Shown piece after piece: positions 44,301 to 55,176 of a DNA stretch of 64,000 nt (positions are counted from its first letter, which is position 1; each line of letters starts with the position of its first letter). Made by a program: the position numbers and the translations under genes. Source of the stretch: Myrmaecium sp. VS I D KN 1. Taxonomy: Eukaryota; Ascomycota; Dothideomycetes; Valsariales; Valsariaceae. The stretch lies in assembly GCA_019775845.1 (NCBI GenBank), contig JADQAV010000002.1, positions 1,736,001 to 1,800,000 of the forward strand. Reading direction: 5' to 3'. The notes beneath the pieces were generated by a model that saw nothing but the letters and a program-made list of their open reading frames with translations, was not told where the DNA came from and made no database searches.

Positions 44301-44600
44301 ACGCGCTGCTCCTCCTGCGGCTTAGCGCTGGACCTCCCGACTGTTCACTTCCTGTGCAAGCATAGCTTCCATCTGCGTTGCTTGAATGTGAATGAAGATG
44401 AGGATGTGGAGCGCGTGGAATGCCCACAGTGCGCACCCCAGAACGCGACGGTGAAGGCGATCAGGCGAGCCCAAGAGGAGAGCGCAGAGAGGCACGATAT
44501 ATTCTTGGACGCGTTGACGAGGAGCAAGGATAAGTTCGGCACGGTGAGCGAATGGTTTGGAAGAGGAGTGATGAGCGCGCCAACCGTGACGACGGAGTGA
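41332..44600 (+). CDS. vps11: Vps11/Pep5, HOPS and CORVET core subunit with RING finger
   Basis: Vps11 is a shared core subunit of the HOPS and CORVET tethers that drive endosome and vacuole fusion. Eight exons (41332-41343, 41391-41462, 41512-41811, 41862-42497, 42547-42780, 42835-43170, 43220-43756, 43809-44600) all join in phase 0 for 972 residues. The first exon encodes only MALA. An N-terminal beta-propeller (about 30-350) starts with WKAFKFFDAHQVKLP. Alpha-solenoid repeats follow, with the family block LFRYHERTFQQKLDLLYQRNLY, SPGDLKFDLDTAISMCRQGGYY, and NVLLLSEMGGFRDGTILVKEQ after the last splice. A C-terminal RING-H2 finger is complete (about 876-915: CSSCG, then CKHSFHLRCL, then CPQC). 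All introns are about 47-54 nt. Confidence 0.95.
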
Positions 44601-44954
44601 GCAACGGTATGGCCAACATGAGATGAGCCATGCAATGTCATATACCAATGTCAATTTCATGAATCAGCGAGACTTTCAGCGGAAGTGATATCGTTATTTA
44701 CTTAGTCCCCAACGGCCACGAGGAACTCCTACCTACGACCCCGTCATATCTCGAGAATTTGCCACGGTCTTCTACACTCGCCCACGATGCGCGGTTGACA
44801 GATCTTCGCGAACACCCATAACCTGAATCCTAGTATACATCTGCACCCGGCTCTCGTAGACTCCTCAAAGACCTCCACACCATACAAGAAGCACACCCAA
44901 CTTTTTCCGGAAACAATAGTACAGGAACCCCCCTCGGGTTCAAGCTCGCACCCT
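44601..44954. other. Convergent intergenic region
   Basis: About 350 bp between the 3' ends of vps11 and the uL10m gene. No feature was recognised. Confidence 0.6.
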
Positions 44955-46010
44955 TCATTCGACCTTCCCTTCTTCCGTCGCGCCCTCCTTCCCGCCCTTC
45001 TCTTCCTCCTCCATCATCGCCTTCCTGTTCTCCAACGTAAACCACAAGCTTCTGCTCGCACCCTCCAGGGCGCCGGTCAAGCCGGCACCGAAGCCCTGGA
45101 GCATGGCCACCAGCTGCGCCCGGAGACCCTCCAGACCACCAGGGATGGAGCCAACCCACCTGGCTCCCTCAAAGTCAAATGCCTTGCCTTCCACCCGCGC
45201 ACCGAGGAGCATGAGCTTCTGAAGGCCGAGCTGGACGGCCGGCTCGTGGTAGCTGGGGTTCGTGCGGCGCTTCGGGGCCGGGAAGTCCGGGTTGTGCGGG
45301 GCCAGGATTTGGAGGGCGGCCTTGAGGTGCTGCGGGGTGACGGTGGGGAAGGAGAGGATGGCGAGCGGGCCGGACAGGAGCGGCTCCAGGCCGTGGCGCT
45401 GGGCCTTGCTGTGGGAGATCTGCCACGCCCGCTCGGAGAGACCGTGGGTGAAGGTCGAGGCGTCGGCGAGAGGAGCGGAACTGTCGACCTGGGGGTTGGT
45501 GGACTGCGGCGCCCCAGCTTCCTCGGCCGCGGATCCTTTCACGGGGTCGTAGAACTCAACGACGCGCAGGGCGGAGGCGAAGATGCCCGTTTGGACGATG
45601 TTCAGCTTGATGCCCGGGGCGATGGCCTCGGGGGTATTGGCCAGGCCCAGGGTCTCGTCGACCGTTCGCAGAGCCGCGGCCAGCTCTCGCCGGATGCCCA
45701 TGTACTCCACGGCCTTCAGGTTGTTGTGCTGGAAGATGAGCATGAGCGGGGATGAGCGGATGAGGGACTGGTATTGCCGGTGGAGCTGGGATTTGCGGAA
45801 CGTTGGAGGCTTATGCGAGGGCGGCTGGGTCGGAGGGAAGCGTGCGATCGGACGGACGGCCTGGAAGTTCTGGTCGGTGGGCGCCGGGGTGACGGGCACT
45901 TGGGCCACTGCAGCGTAGGAGCATCGCTGCTGGAGGAGGGCTCGCGGCGGAAGAGAGAGGCAGACGGTGCGGAGCCGCGAGGGCGGTGCCCGCGTTATCC
46001 GCGGCGGCAT
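44955..46010 (-). CDS. mrpl11: Mitochondrial large-subunit ribosomal protein uL10m (Mrpl11)
   Basis: A component of the mitochondrial large ribosomal subunit stalk base. The single exon encodes 351 residues. The N terminus is Arg/Ser/Pro-rich without acids (SRLRTVCLSLPPRALLQQR), a mitochondrial presequence. The L10 fold follows: RKSQLHRQYQSLIRSSPLML, IFQHNNLKAVEYMGIRRELA (the usual N-terminal RNA-binding part), NIVQTGIFASALRVVEFYDP, GPLAILSFPTVTPQHLKAAL and LMLLGARVEGKAFDFEGARW. A fungal C-terminal extension ends in a Lys/Glu-rich tail. The ATG is the first in frame. The gene is divergent from the mitochondrial prolyl-tRNA synthetase, so two mitochondrial translation genes share one intergenic region. 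Confidence 0.9.
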   Translation of the reverse strand: MPPRITRAPPSRLRTVCLSLPPRALLQQRCSYAAVAQVPVTPAPTDQNFQAVRPIARFPPTQPPSHKPPTFRKSQLHRQYQSLIRSSPLMLIFQHNNLKAVEYMGIRRELAAALRTVDETLGLANTPEAIAPGIKLNIVQTGIFASALRVVEFYDPVKGSAAEEAGAPQSTNPQVDSSAPLADASTFTHGLSERAWQISHSKAQRHGLEPLLSGPLAILSFPTVTPQHLKAALQILAPHNPDFPAPKRRTNPSYHEPAVQLGLQKLMLLGARVEGKAFDFEGARWVGSIPGGLEGLRAQLVAMLQGFGAGLTGALEGASRSLWFTLENRKAMMEEEEKGGKEGATEEGKVE

Positions 46011-46670
46011 GGCTATAGCGGCGGACGGCTGACCTGTAACGGGAGTCCGTCTGGGATACCGACCGGAGAGAGGAAGGCCGGGAATGTGAGGAATTGGAAG
46101 AGAGAGAGAGAGAAAGAGAGAATGTCCGGTCTGGGAGGTGCGAATGCGTAAGGGTTCGAAAAAGGCATCGGACAGGAATGCGATTGTTTACCGGATGAGA
46201 TAATCGTATTGTGTTATGTTGCGTTTATAACGCGTTGAAAGATTATGGTTATGCTTCGTCAGATGCTTGAGTAATGTAAATATTACGCCCGCACTGTGGA
46301 GCCACTGCAGTATTGTATCATCGTGTACTAGCATGTTCAAGTGTTCATCGGAAAGCCTCTCAGCATCGGTGCGTGCTCGTCGTCCGTTCTAGTGACTATC
46401 GGGAGCGACAGAAGAGACGGATCTAATCAGTCGCGTGTGGATTTGTGGTGCTGGAAGCACATGCGGAACGAGCGCATACTGTCCGTATCCACCGTCTCCG
46501 TATATCGCTTTTTTCTCTGCTAGTACTGCTTGATTGATTTTATGGCTCTCTGTCTCTCGCTCTGCTCTATCTGCTCTCCGACTTCTTTCCTTCCGCCAAG
46601 TCAAGGGTTAGGGTCCGTCTACTGGTAGTTATCCGCTCATCTATTTCTTTATTCGTCCCCTTGCGCTCCA
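46011..46670. promoter_or_regulatory. Divergent promoter region of two mitochondrial translation genes
   Basis: About 660 bp between the uL10m ATG (minus) and the prolyl-tRNA synthetase ATG (plus). A purine run with (GA)n at 46096-46121 would be a CT tract in the uL10m leader. The plus side is CT-rich shortly before the ATG. No protein-like frame was seen. Confidence 0.55.
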
Positions 46671-48455
46671 ATGTTTCTGCGAACTGTTCTCGGGCCATCC
46701 GTTTGCCTCCGTGCTTTTCGGAGGCCGCCGGCGGGCGGGACACTTTTGCTCCGGCGGTCCCTTCACGTCGATGGGCGGGAAAGGCTGTCCAACTTCTGGA
46801 CGCCCACTTCGATCCGAGGCAGCGGCGGGGATGAGCGCGAATCGTCGAGCTCCGACTCCAACGCGTTGCTCGTCCGGGCCGGGTATCTCCGCCAAGCGCA
46901 TTCGGGGGTGTTCCATCTGCTGCCGCTGGGGCTGAGGGTACAGGACAAGCTGGAGCGTCTCATTGACAAGCACATGCGGAGCTTAGGCGCCTCCAAAGTC
47001 TCGCTGTCATCCCTCACATCGGAGGCATTATGGCGAGAGAGTGGCCGGTTCCAAGGCGACAACGCGGAGCTGCTCCGCGTCAAGGACCGCCGGGACTCCG
47101 GCTTTTTGCTCTCCCCGACTCATGAGGAAGAAATCACGGCGCTGGTAGCATCGGCCGTCAGTTCGTATAAGGATGTCCCCGTCCGCCTATATCAGATTTC
47201 GCGCAAGTACCGAGACGAACGCCGCCCTCGTCAAGGGCTCCTTCGGGCGAAGGAGTTCCTGATGAAGGACCTCTACACCTTCGATTACACTACCGAAGCA
47301 GCTCTCGCGACCTACGAGGACACTCGCAAGGCCTACGCCGCGCTCTTCGACGAGCTCAAGCTTCCCTACTTGGTTGCGGAAGCCGACTCCGGCAGTATTG
47401 GCGGCGATCTCAGCCACGAGTATCACTTCATCTCCCCCAAAGGCGAAGACAACGTGATCGCGTGCGATAGCTGCGACTATGTCGCGAACGAAGAGCTCGC
47501 GCAAAAAAGACTCGCCCGCGACCCTCCCGTGGAAGACATTGAGGCCAACCCGCTCGTGTGGACAGGAATATCTAGAGACCGCTCCACGCTCTACGAAGTC
47601 TACCTCCCCCGGCCCACTCCAGCTGCAACGGAAGAACGTTCGAAGCAGACGACCGCCGACCTCATTAACCTTCATGCCGTCAAGGCCCTCGTGCCCGACT
47701 TGGATGCCACCATCGAATCTGGCGCGCGCGAGATTTGGTCCAGCAGCTCCTCCCCTTCCAAGTCGATAACCCGACTTTTCGACCACCGCGTAGCGCCCTC
47801 CGCCGCACCCTCATCTCCGTCCGACTCCCAGCCATCTGCTCGGCCGATCGCCATCACGAACCTCTCCACCCATCCCGTCACTTCCCTCCCGCTCGACCTG
47901 ACCCGCATCTTCCCGGCCGACCCCTGCCCGCGCTGCGAGTCCGGCAAACTCACCATCCACCCGGCCATCGAGATCGGCCACACCTTCCACCTGGGCACGC
48001 GCTACTCGGCCCCGCTGCACGCCCAGGTCGCCTCGCACGACCCGGCCTCCCCGGCCGTGACCCTGACCATGGGCTGCCACGGCATCGGCGTCTCTCGTCT
48101 CATCGCCGCCGTCGCGAGCGTGCTGGCCGACCGGCACGGCCTCGCCTGGCCCCGCGTCATCGCGCCGTGGGAGGTGGTCCTGATCCCGGGCGCCGCGGCC
48201 CCGGCGGGCGACGCCGAGGCCGTGCTGGACGAGCTGGCGGCCGCGAACCTCGAGGCCGTGCTCGACGATCGGGACAAGGCGATGGGCTGGAAGCTGAAGG
48301 ATGCGGACCTGATCGGGTACCCGGTCGTGGCGATACTGGGGCGGGGCTGGAAGGACGGGAAGGTGGAGGTGCAGTGTCGGAGGTTACAGTTCAAGCAGGA
48401 CGTTGACAAGGACCGGGTCCGAGAGGTGGTGGCGGGCCTTTTGGAGAGGTTGTAA
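46671..48455 (+). CDS. Mitochondrial prolyl-tRNA synthetase (class II)
   Basis: It charges mitochondrial tRNA-Pro. The single exon encodes 594 residues. An N-terminal Arg-rich presequence (TVLGPSVCLRAFRRPPAGG) precedes the bacterial-type catalytic core. Motif 1 lies in LPLGLRVQDKLERLIDKHM. Motif 2 is seen in FLLSPTHEEEITALVA and YQISRKYRDERRPRQGLLRAKEFLMKD. Motif 3 is MGCHGIGVSRLIAAVA. DPCPRCESGKLTIHPAIEIGHTFHLG lies just upstream of motif 3, where bacterial enzymes have the same element. The C-terminal anticodon-binding domain begins at VIAPWEVVLIPG. An editing domain appears reduced, as is usual for mitochondrial forms. It is the homologue of yeast Aim10 and human PARS2. Confidence 0.94.
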   Translation: MFLRTVLGPSVCLRAFRRPPAGGTLLLRRSLHVDGRERLSNFWTPTSIRGSGGDERESSSSDSNALLVRAGYLRQAHSGVFHLLPLGLRVQDKLERLIDKHMRSLGASKVSLSSLTSEALWRESGRFQGDNAELLRVKDRRDSGFLLSPTHEEEITALVASAVSSYKDVPVRLYQISRKYRDERRPRQGLLRAKEFLMKDLYTFDYTTEAALATYEDTRKAYAALFDELKLPYLVAEADSGSIGGDLSHEYHFISPKGEDNVIACDSCDYVANEELAQKRLARDPPVEDIEANPLVWTGISRDRSTLYEVYLPRPTPAATEERSKQTTADLINLHAVKALVPDLDATIESGAREIWSSSSSPSKSITRLFDHRVAPSAAPSSPSDSQPSARPIAITNLSTHPVTSLPLDLTRIFPADPCPRCESGKLTIHPAIEIGHTFHLGTRYSAPLHAQVASHDPASPAVTLTMGCHGIGVSRLIAAVASVLADRHGLAWPRVIAPWEVVLIPGAAAPAGDAEAVLDELAAANLEAVLDDRDKAMGWKLKDADLIGYPVVAILGRGWKDGKVEVQCRRLQFKQDVDKDRVREVVAGLLERL

Positions 48456-49225
48456 GGAGGGAGACGTGACATACTCTTGTCTGGGAGTGGGCGTGGAAAC
48501 TTGTCACATTGTGGGTGTGCTGTGATGATGCTGCGGTGGTTTTGTAACAAACAAAAAATAGATATCGAATCCAAGTATTGTAAGGAGTCCCCAACCGACC
48601 GGTTTTCATAATTTCGTTTCATTGCCCCCGCCCAATCAGGCTCGAGTAGCCCCTTCCCTGAGGTGTTGTTGAGATCACGGACATGTAGGATGGCGTCGTG
48701 GCAAAGCTGTGTATGGGAGCGGCGGAGGATGCACGCTCATTAGCGGGCTGGCCCAGTTACATAGTTTTTTTTTGAATTTGATTTACATGCTGACGGTGGC
48801 CGGGCGTCCACATATGAGGTCCTCCTATGTGAACAAAGTTTCACCATACGGGAAAGGAGTAAGAAAGAGAAGCCATAGTACAATCATACAGGAAAAGCAC
48901 AACTCATGGAATACACGTAACGACCAAAGCAGCAACAGGAAAGTCGACACAAAGGGAGATGAGCTTATGAACGGGACAACACGATAGCACGCTTCCAACC
49001 CGTGTGCCCACCTTTTCGTGCGTTGCATTCCAGGTGAGGTGCCAAGGAGGTCGATAAAGGAAGTGTTCACTGACGCCTATGATCCGATGTCGTACAAAGG
49101 GAAATCATGTCCACTTTCCATCGGTATGTCATCATCGCAAGAGACATACCATGGGATAGCCATTATACCTTCCACCTCAAGTCCGAACACAGTATGACGC
49201 GACTTCGTGTGTGCCTCTCATGTAT
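48456..49225. other. Convergent intergenic region
   Basis: About 770 bp between the 3' ends of the prolyl-tRNA synthetase and the HMG-box gene. A T-tract (near 48766-48774) and short chance frames only. Confidence 0.6.
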
Positions 49226-50333
49226 CTACGCATCGCTCTTGAGGATACGATGGCGATCCTCTCGCCTCTGGGTAATATCGCTGAGATATTTCTGCGTGTT
49301 GACACCGATGGTACGGCATTAGCAGGGAGAATCCAGCAAGATCAGAATCCACCGCTGTACTGGAGGCCGTCAATCGACCCCGAATGAACTTACCTGCTTT
49401 TCCGAAGAGCTAAGCTCGCGCCACTCTTTACCTATCTGGCGTCCAGCCTCCCCGACACTGACGCCGTCGAAATCTCCGCTATCCCATCGGTCACGAACGA
49501 ATAGTGCGTACGCGCCTCCGGGTCTTTTCGGTGTCCTCTCGTCCGGAAGCTCACGGACATCAAAAAGTCTGATACCCTTGATACGATGCTGCTTGAGTAA
49601 CCCTTTTTCGATTACTCTGGACAGCGCTCTGCGTGCCATGTTCGCCTCGTGGATGACAGACGGAGGGTGCGATTCAACGAAGGCCTTGAGCTGAGCCTTC
49701 GCCGCCACCTTGGTCTGAGCCGCGAGATGGGCGAAGTGCTACGACGCGGTTTCAGTAAACACCATTCTTCGGACCAGGTTTCCGGGGAGGGGCCGTCTCG
49801 ATTACCTCGCGTTCTGCGTCTGGCAGGTCCTTCCATCCAGGGGCACATTCTTTGATCATCACAGGCCCACCCGAGCCCTTTTCTTCAGACTTGACACGCA
49901 CATAGGCAGCGTAGGGGTTCAAATAGGACAACTCTGGCTGCTGGTCGATCAAAGACTTCTCTTTCAAGATGTTCAACTTCTGTCTGAAGAGATCCCGTTC
50001 ACTAGGCGCTTTCTTAGCTTTAGGTTTTGCCGGCTTCTTTACAGTCTCCTTCTTCTTCTTCTTGGCCGCAGGCTTCTTTGCTGCAGGCTTCTTCTTCCTT
50101 CCAGCCTCTTCGCCAGCGGACTTCGTCGCCCGTTTCTTGGGGGTTGTCTGGTCCTCCGTGGCGTACGACCGTCGGAAGGTAGGAAACACGACGACCGAGC
50201 GGCGCCTGAGAGCGACAATGGAACGTTGAGAGCCGGCGACGCGCTGTAGCAACTGCGGCAGCTGTGCAAGGTCGCGTTTTGCAGTGCTGTGGGCCTCGGC
50301 ACCGAGGCGGCTGATAAGCGTACGTACGAGCAT
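49226..50333 (-). CDS. hmbB: Mitochondrial HMG-box protein, HmbB-like
   Basis: A DNA-packaging protein of the mitochondrial nucleoid. Three exons (50333-49806, 49738-49394, 49291-49226) join in phase 0 for 312 residues; introns are 67 and 102 nt. The N terminus is Arg-rich with a presequence end near RRSYATE. A very Lys-rich linker follows (repeats of AAKKPAAKKKKKE), then the segment SERDLFRQKLNILKEKSLI. A first HMG-like unit appears around LNPYAAYVRVKS to HFAHLAAQTKVAAKAQLKAF, spanning the first splice. A canonical HMG box follows: TPKRPGGAYALFVRDRW, VGEAGRQIGKEWRELSSSEKQ, and KYLSDITQRRED encoded by the last exon. The layout matches Aspergillus HmbB as I know it. The start at 50333 is favoured over a longer frame lacking presequence character. 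Confidence 0.85.
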
Positions 50334-50539
50334 TGCGGTGAACTCAGGCGATAGCAGGCGATAGCAGACGAGAGGCGCTTGAGCAGATGAAAGATGAGGA
50401 TGCGGATTGCTACGCCAGTCGCACGGGCTAGGGGAGGGGCGCGACGCAGGAGGAAACACAATGCGGTCGTGGTCGTGCAGCGAGGGAGGACGTGACGAGA
50501 GGAAGATTGACCTAAGGCACTAGCTCCTGGGCGCGAGGG

Positions 50540-50575
50540 ATTGGACGCGCTTGGAGGGTGATGGGATTTGATTGG
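50540..50575 (-). promoter_or_regulatory. Two CCAAT boxes upstream of hmbB
   Basis: CCAAT occurs on the minus strand at 50544-50540 and as CCAATCA at 50575-50569, about 210-240 nt ahead of the hmbB ATG. The HAP complex binds such sites and controls many mitochondrial genes in ascomycetes; its action here is inference. Confidence 0.45.
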
Positions 50576-50912
50576 TCAATCTTAAGAGATCGTTTACCGT
50601 GGTTGAGTCGACGCAGTGAGTGCAGCGAGGGGTAAGTACTAGTAGTAGGTAGTATCCGTACGGAATACGAAGTACTGTATATTATCACTCTCCTCTGACC
50701 AGCTTAGTCATTCGTAACAATACTGGAGCAATCAGCATTCTTTACTGAGTAGTTAACGGATTAGTACTAAGGTATCTATACCCCACGACAGCTTCGCACC
50801 CGGCTGTGGTCTCCCGCGCTCCCTCCTCTTCATATCATTTCTCTTGGAACTACCTAGTAATCCTAGCCACCTCACTCTCACTCACTCACAACTGTCTTGC
50901 ATTGCCCTGCCG

Positions 50913-50975
50913 TCCTCCTCCTCCTCCTCCTCCTCCTCCTCTTCTTCTTCTTCCTCCTCCTCCTCCTTCTCCTCC
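50913..50975 (+). repeat. Pyrimidine triplet tract (CCT/CTT)n
   Basis: About 62 bases of uninterrupted pyrimidines, first CCT triplets, then CTT, then CCT. It lies about 270 nt upstream of the TRAPPC11 ATG, likely in its promoter or 5' leader. Confidence 0.85.
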
Positions 50976-51242
50976 ACCCGGCCTGAGGACGGTGAACCTC
51001 GCCGGCATCCCCCGATATCTCGCCCGAGTCACCACCACCACCACCAGTAAATGGACGGTCCTGATGCAGCGGATGCATCTACATACCTCCTACCGTACCG
51101 ACCTATTACCTGACCGTGCTAGTCGCCCCGGAAGATACCCTATACTAGTAGTATCGTCCATAGGTACTCCCGTACCTGCATACCTAGTACCTCACCTCAA
51201 CCACCTTTCCCAGCCGTGCTGAGGCCCGCCTTCAAGTTCGTC

Positions 51243-54200
51243 ATGGACGCCTACCCTCCCGAGTATCTGATCCACAACCTTCCCCTCCTTGTGCTTTCCG
51301 GCTTGGGACCGCACGTGCCCCACGAGGAAGGCACGCTTTCCGATTCCCACGGCTTGCTCAGGCCGGGCGTCGTGGTTGATAGCCCGGTACCGGCCATCGA
51401 AGGGGAGGAGGCTGGCCTGTTGCTCGACGAATTTCTTGCCGCCGATGGACGTGCTGCTCCCTGGAACGCCGGGGGGCCCAGTGGCGGAAGGACGAGTTCT
51501 GGTCACTTCAGAGTGCGAGCAGTCGGCAGGGTAGGTCGGGCGTCCTGTTCCCAAAACCGTTCTTCCGGTCACTCATGTTCCAATAGCGATTTACCTTCCC
51601 AGCCCGCAAAGCCAACCCTCCCGTCTTCTCACCTGATATTCTGATGGCAGAAAGCCCTTCCCCGGCGCTGCCCTCCCCGAACTGGATCCTTCACTCGCCT
51701 ATCTCCCCTCTTTCTCCGGGATCTCCCATCTTCCCTGATGGGGTGATGACCCCTTTGTGGCTGGAAAAGCATGAATCGCATGTACCGGCCGTTTTTCTCT
51801 CGTTCTTCAAGCTCTCCTCAGATCCTGCTGGGAATGCCGTGAATGACAACCAACTCAAGGACGATATCATCAGTATAAAAACGGCAATTCAAAGATCTGA
51901 ATACAAGACAAGATATGCTGTCGTCCTCTTAAGCGACGAGACCTTGTTGCACGCGCCCGATGTGGCAGAAAGGCTGGGGAACATCAGGCGAGGGACAGGG
52001 CTGGACCCCAAGCAGTCACTTTTCTTCCTTCCGCCAACTTCATCTCGGAAAGAGCTGACGTCGTTTGTCCACACTGTCCTCCAAATTCTGCAACCGATCT
52101 GCGCAGAGTACTATCGGGACCTGACCAAACACACCCGCAGGAAGAAGGGTCGAGGCACCATTCCTCCTCCCACGGCGCCGCCGACCCGTGGCACTTCGAC
52201 GACGCTTTCCCAGCAGGGATGGGGGGTTCGGTATGACTTTAAGCTAGGAATCTTCGCGGAGTATAGACAAGAGATGGATGCGGCAGCTAGACATTATCAG
52301 TCCGCTCTTGACGGTTTACTAGGCCAAGACGGCATCTTTGAGACAACTGCGGGCTGGTCCCCTCGATGGGATGAGGCTCGCCTCCTTGCAGACTCGATTG
52401 CATTCAGGCTTATTCGATGCATGCTCTGGAATAAACAACCAACGTCTGCCTCCCAGAGATGGTCCGACTACCGGATCAGATTGCGCGATGTCATTGATCG
52501 CCGCGGCAAGGGATCTTCGAACTATGGATGGCAAGCTTGGGAGTCAAGGTGGGCAGAACTCATGGCCGGCCTTGTTCAACGCGCCGAGATGTCGTCATTT
52601 TCAGTACATAAGCCCGACGCAAGTAACGATGCTACAGAGGTGCAAGTGATCGCCGTATTCTTGCAACCGGAAAAGGGGTTTCCCGTTGGCGAGCGACTGA
52701 ATCCCTGGCATCAGCTTCATCACCCTGGCTATTGGTTAGCTCTGTCGGCAAAGCACGCGATAGCCCGACGGGTCATGGCTGAGGACATCCCTGAAGAGGA
52801 TCGGGTCCCGCCAGGCCAGTCGCCAGCAACTCAGGTCGCAACTAGGTATGGCACATATGACACATACCTTGTCCCGGAGCCTCATATCGAGTTTCCGCTC
52901 CAGAAAAGGGGCGGTTACGACCACTGTAGCGATATCGTAGAAAAGCTTAATCAAGCCGTAGGAGAGTTCTTCTCTCGTGGCCAGCAACGTAAAGTGAATA
53001 AAATGCAATATGAAATGGGCCGAGAACTATGCCACGCGCAAAGATATTCGGAGGCAGTTGGTGTTCTACGGCCCTTGTGGGAAGGAATGAGCTGGCGCAA
53101 AGAGAGATGGTGGCCTTTGGTCTCGCAGGTGACGTGGTTACTACATGACGCAGCCATCAGCTCCCAAGATGTCGAGTGCGTTCTCATGACTGAGTTTGAG
53201 CTCCTCTCCAAAGGTACCCCTTCTCCACCAAGAAATTCCTCGGAAAGAATCACTAAAAACCTTCTAGAACTTGCGCATCGGGTTGGCTTTAAGTATGACT
53301 TCATGAGATGCCTTGATCATCCCGACCTCGCGTTGAATGTAGATAAGCGGAAGCCAGACATAAGCGTGAGAGCCGTAGATGTATCTTCACCTAGTGAGTT
53401 TTCTTTCTTGTCCAGATCTTTACTCGATCTTGTACTCATTGCGTAGTTACCATATCTTTTGCTTTTTCTCAAAAGGAAGGCAATGTCGGCGAGCCTCTTC
53501 AGTGCCAAATCGTTATGTCCTCCGATGCTCAAGCAGGTTCGGCGGTCTTAATCATCTCCAGCCTTACTATGTGTTTTGACGGGCCCTTGGGCAATATCGT
53601 GTTGTCCCACGATACAGACAAAGCGAGCATAGAAAACGGTCATCAACTTGTTACCTTCAAGCTCTCTGAGCAGGCCGCAAAGCCGGCAGATGGGCAGTCG
53701 ACTGAATGGTCCGGCTGTGCGAATATGTCTCTCCAACCCGGACAAACAAAAGCCTTCCAATTCCCGATAATTTTCAGGGATTCGGGCGAGGTAGATGCTA
53801 CCAAGAGCAGACTCGTTATCGAAAGTTCCCTATTCAAGTTCGCAATGGTGTTCGATCTTCCAAAGCCCTCATCAAATCCTGTATGGTGGATCGGAGACCA
53901 CCACACTGCCAGGCCAAAACATTTGGCGCGGGTAACAGCCGGGCCGGTCCAAATTCTACCAAAACCACCGAAAATGGAACTTCGATTGCCAGGATTTCGT
54001 GAGCGATATTATACAGATGAAGAGATCGCTCTTGATGTTGATATACTCAACGAAGAGGACGAGGATACCGAGGCCGTGCTCGAAGTTCGAATTCTGGGAA
54101 GGTCGAACAGCACGCTTGGATTCTCGTGGGCTGCTCCGGATAATGAGTCCGTGGTAGACGCAACATCCATACAGAAGCCGGATGGGTGTCCAGATGATCT

Positions 54201-55176
54201 CCCCGGGCATCCGGTCGGCCAACTGGCATCTGGAAGAAAACGTACGCACAAGATATCCGTCCAGGCCCCGTCCGAGCCAGCTGAATACACGATTGAGATT
54301 AAGGTGCTCTACCATCTGCTCTCTGAACGCGACATCCCTATCGCGAAGACCTTAACAGCCGAACTTGTTTTCGTGAGACCCTTCGAGGCGAACTATGACT
54401 TCATCCCACGTGTTCATCCCGAACCTTGGCCTAGCTTTTTCCAAGCAGAGGAGAGACTGGAAGCCACGACGGAATCACTGAGCGGTGGAGCCGCTCTGGG
54501 GATTGCGCAGTCGTGGCTTCTCACCCCACGGATTGCTTCCTTTGCCGATGAGCCCGTGGTCATAACCTCAACCGAGCTTGTTCTGCAAGGCGTCCTTGGT
54601 GGCGGTATCTGTTCGATAAGCAAAGCACTTCCGGAGTCACCCTGCGAGATCAAGCCGCAAGAGATCCAGGAGCGCTCGTTCGCCATCGAGACCCGCAAGA
54701 TCAGCCTGGACGAGCGTCGCTCCCTTGCGCTCGAACTCAGTCTGGACGTCTCGTGGAAACGGAAGGGCTCTCAAGGTGCGCCCACCACGTCCAGCCTGGT
54801 GGTGCCTCGCCTCCTGGTGCCCAGCAGCGAACCTCGAGTGCTGGCCTCGGTCCGACCGTCCGCGACGGTTCCGGGCCTCATCCATCTGGAGTACGTGCTG
54901 GAGAACCCGACCATGCATCTGCTGACGTTCGAGCTCCACATGGAGGCCAGCGAAGACTTCGCCTTCGGCGGCAGCAAGCTTCGCGGGCTCAATCTGCTCC
55001 CCTTGAGTCGGGAGACCGTCCGGTACAACGTGATGCCGTTGATCAGGGAGGGATGGGTCGTGCCAGAGTTCAAGGTCGTCGATCGATACTTCAACAAGGT
55101 CCTCAAAGTGGTGCCGACCGACGGGCTGCCGTCGGATAAAAAGGGCGTGCGCATATGGATCCCGGAAGGAAGCTGA
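51243..55176 (+). CDS. TRAPP complex subunit TRAPPC11 (foie gras / gryzun)
   Basis: A TRAPPIII-type tethering subunit acting in ER-Golgi traffic and autophagy. Three exons (51243-51530, 51587-53393, 53447-55176) join in frame for about 1274 residues. The N terminus MDAYPPEYLIHNLPLLVLSGLG is the typical family start and requires the first exon. LHSPISPLSPGSPIFPDGVMTPLW and VPAVFLSFF follow. The foie gras region lies in exon 2 (ICAEYYRDLTKHTRRKKGR, YDFKLGIFAEYRQEMDAAARHYQSAL, LADSIAFRLIRCMLW). The second splice, placed with the acceptor at 53446, gives SFAFSQKEGNVGEPLQCQIV as in relatives. The C-terminal beta-rich gryzun region contains GLIHLEYVLENPTMHLLTFELHMEASEDFAF and ends near VRIWIPEGS. 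No truncation was seen. Confidence 0.92.

Larger units (their letters stand above)
50334..51242. other. Divergent intergenic region of hmbB and the TRAPPC11 gene
   Basis: About 910 bp. It holds two CCAAT boxes on the minus strand, a pyrimidine triplet tract at 50913-50975 and several AT-rich palindromic scraps around 50640-50680 (for example GTAAGTACTAGTAGTAGGTA). No gene was seen. Confidence 0.6.

Noticed and set aside
53394-53446. Coding read-through after the second TRAPPC11 exon (SEFSFLSRSLLD)
   Set aside because: The family sequence resumes as ITISFAFSQKEGNVGE only if this stretch is removed as a 53-nt intron with GTGAGT donor and GCGTAG acceptor.
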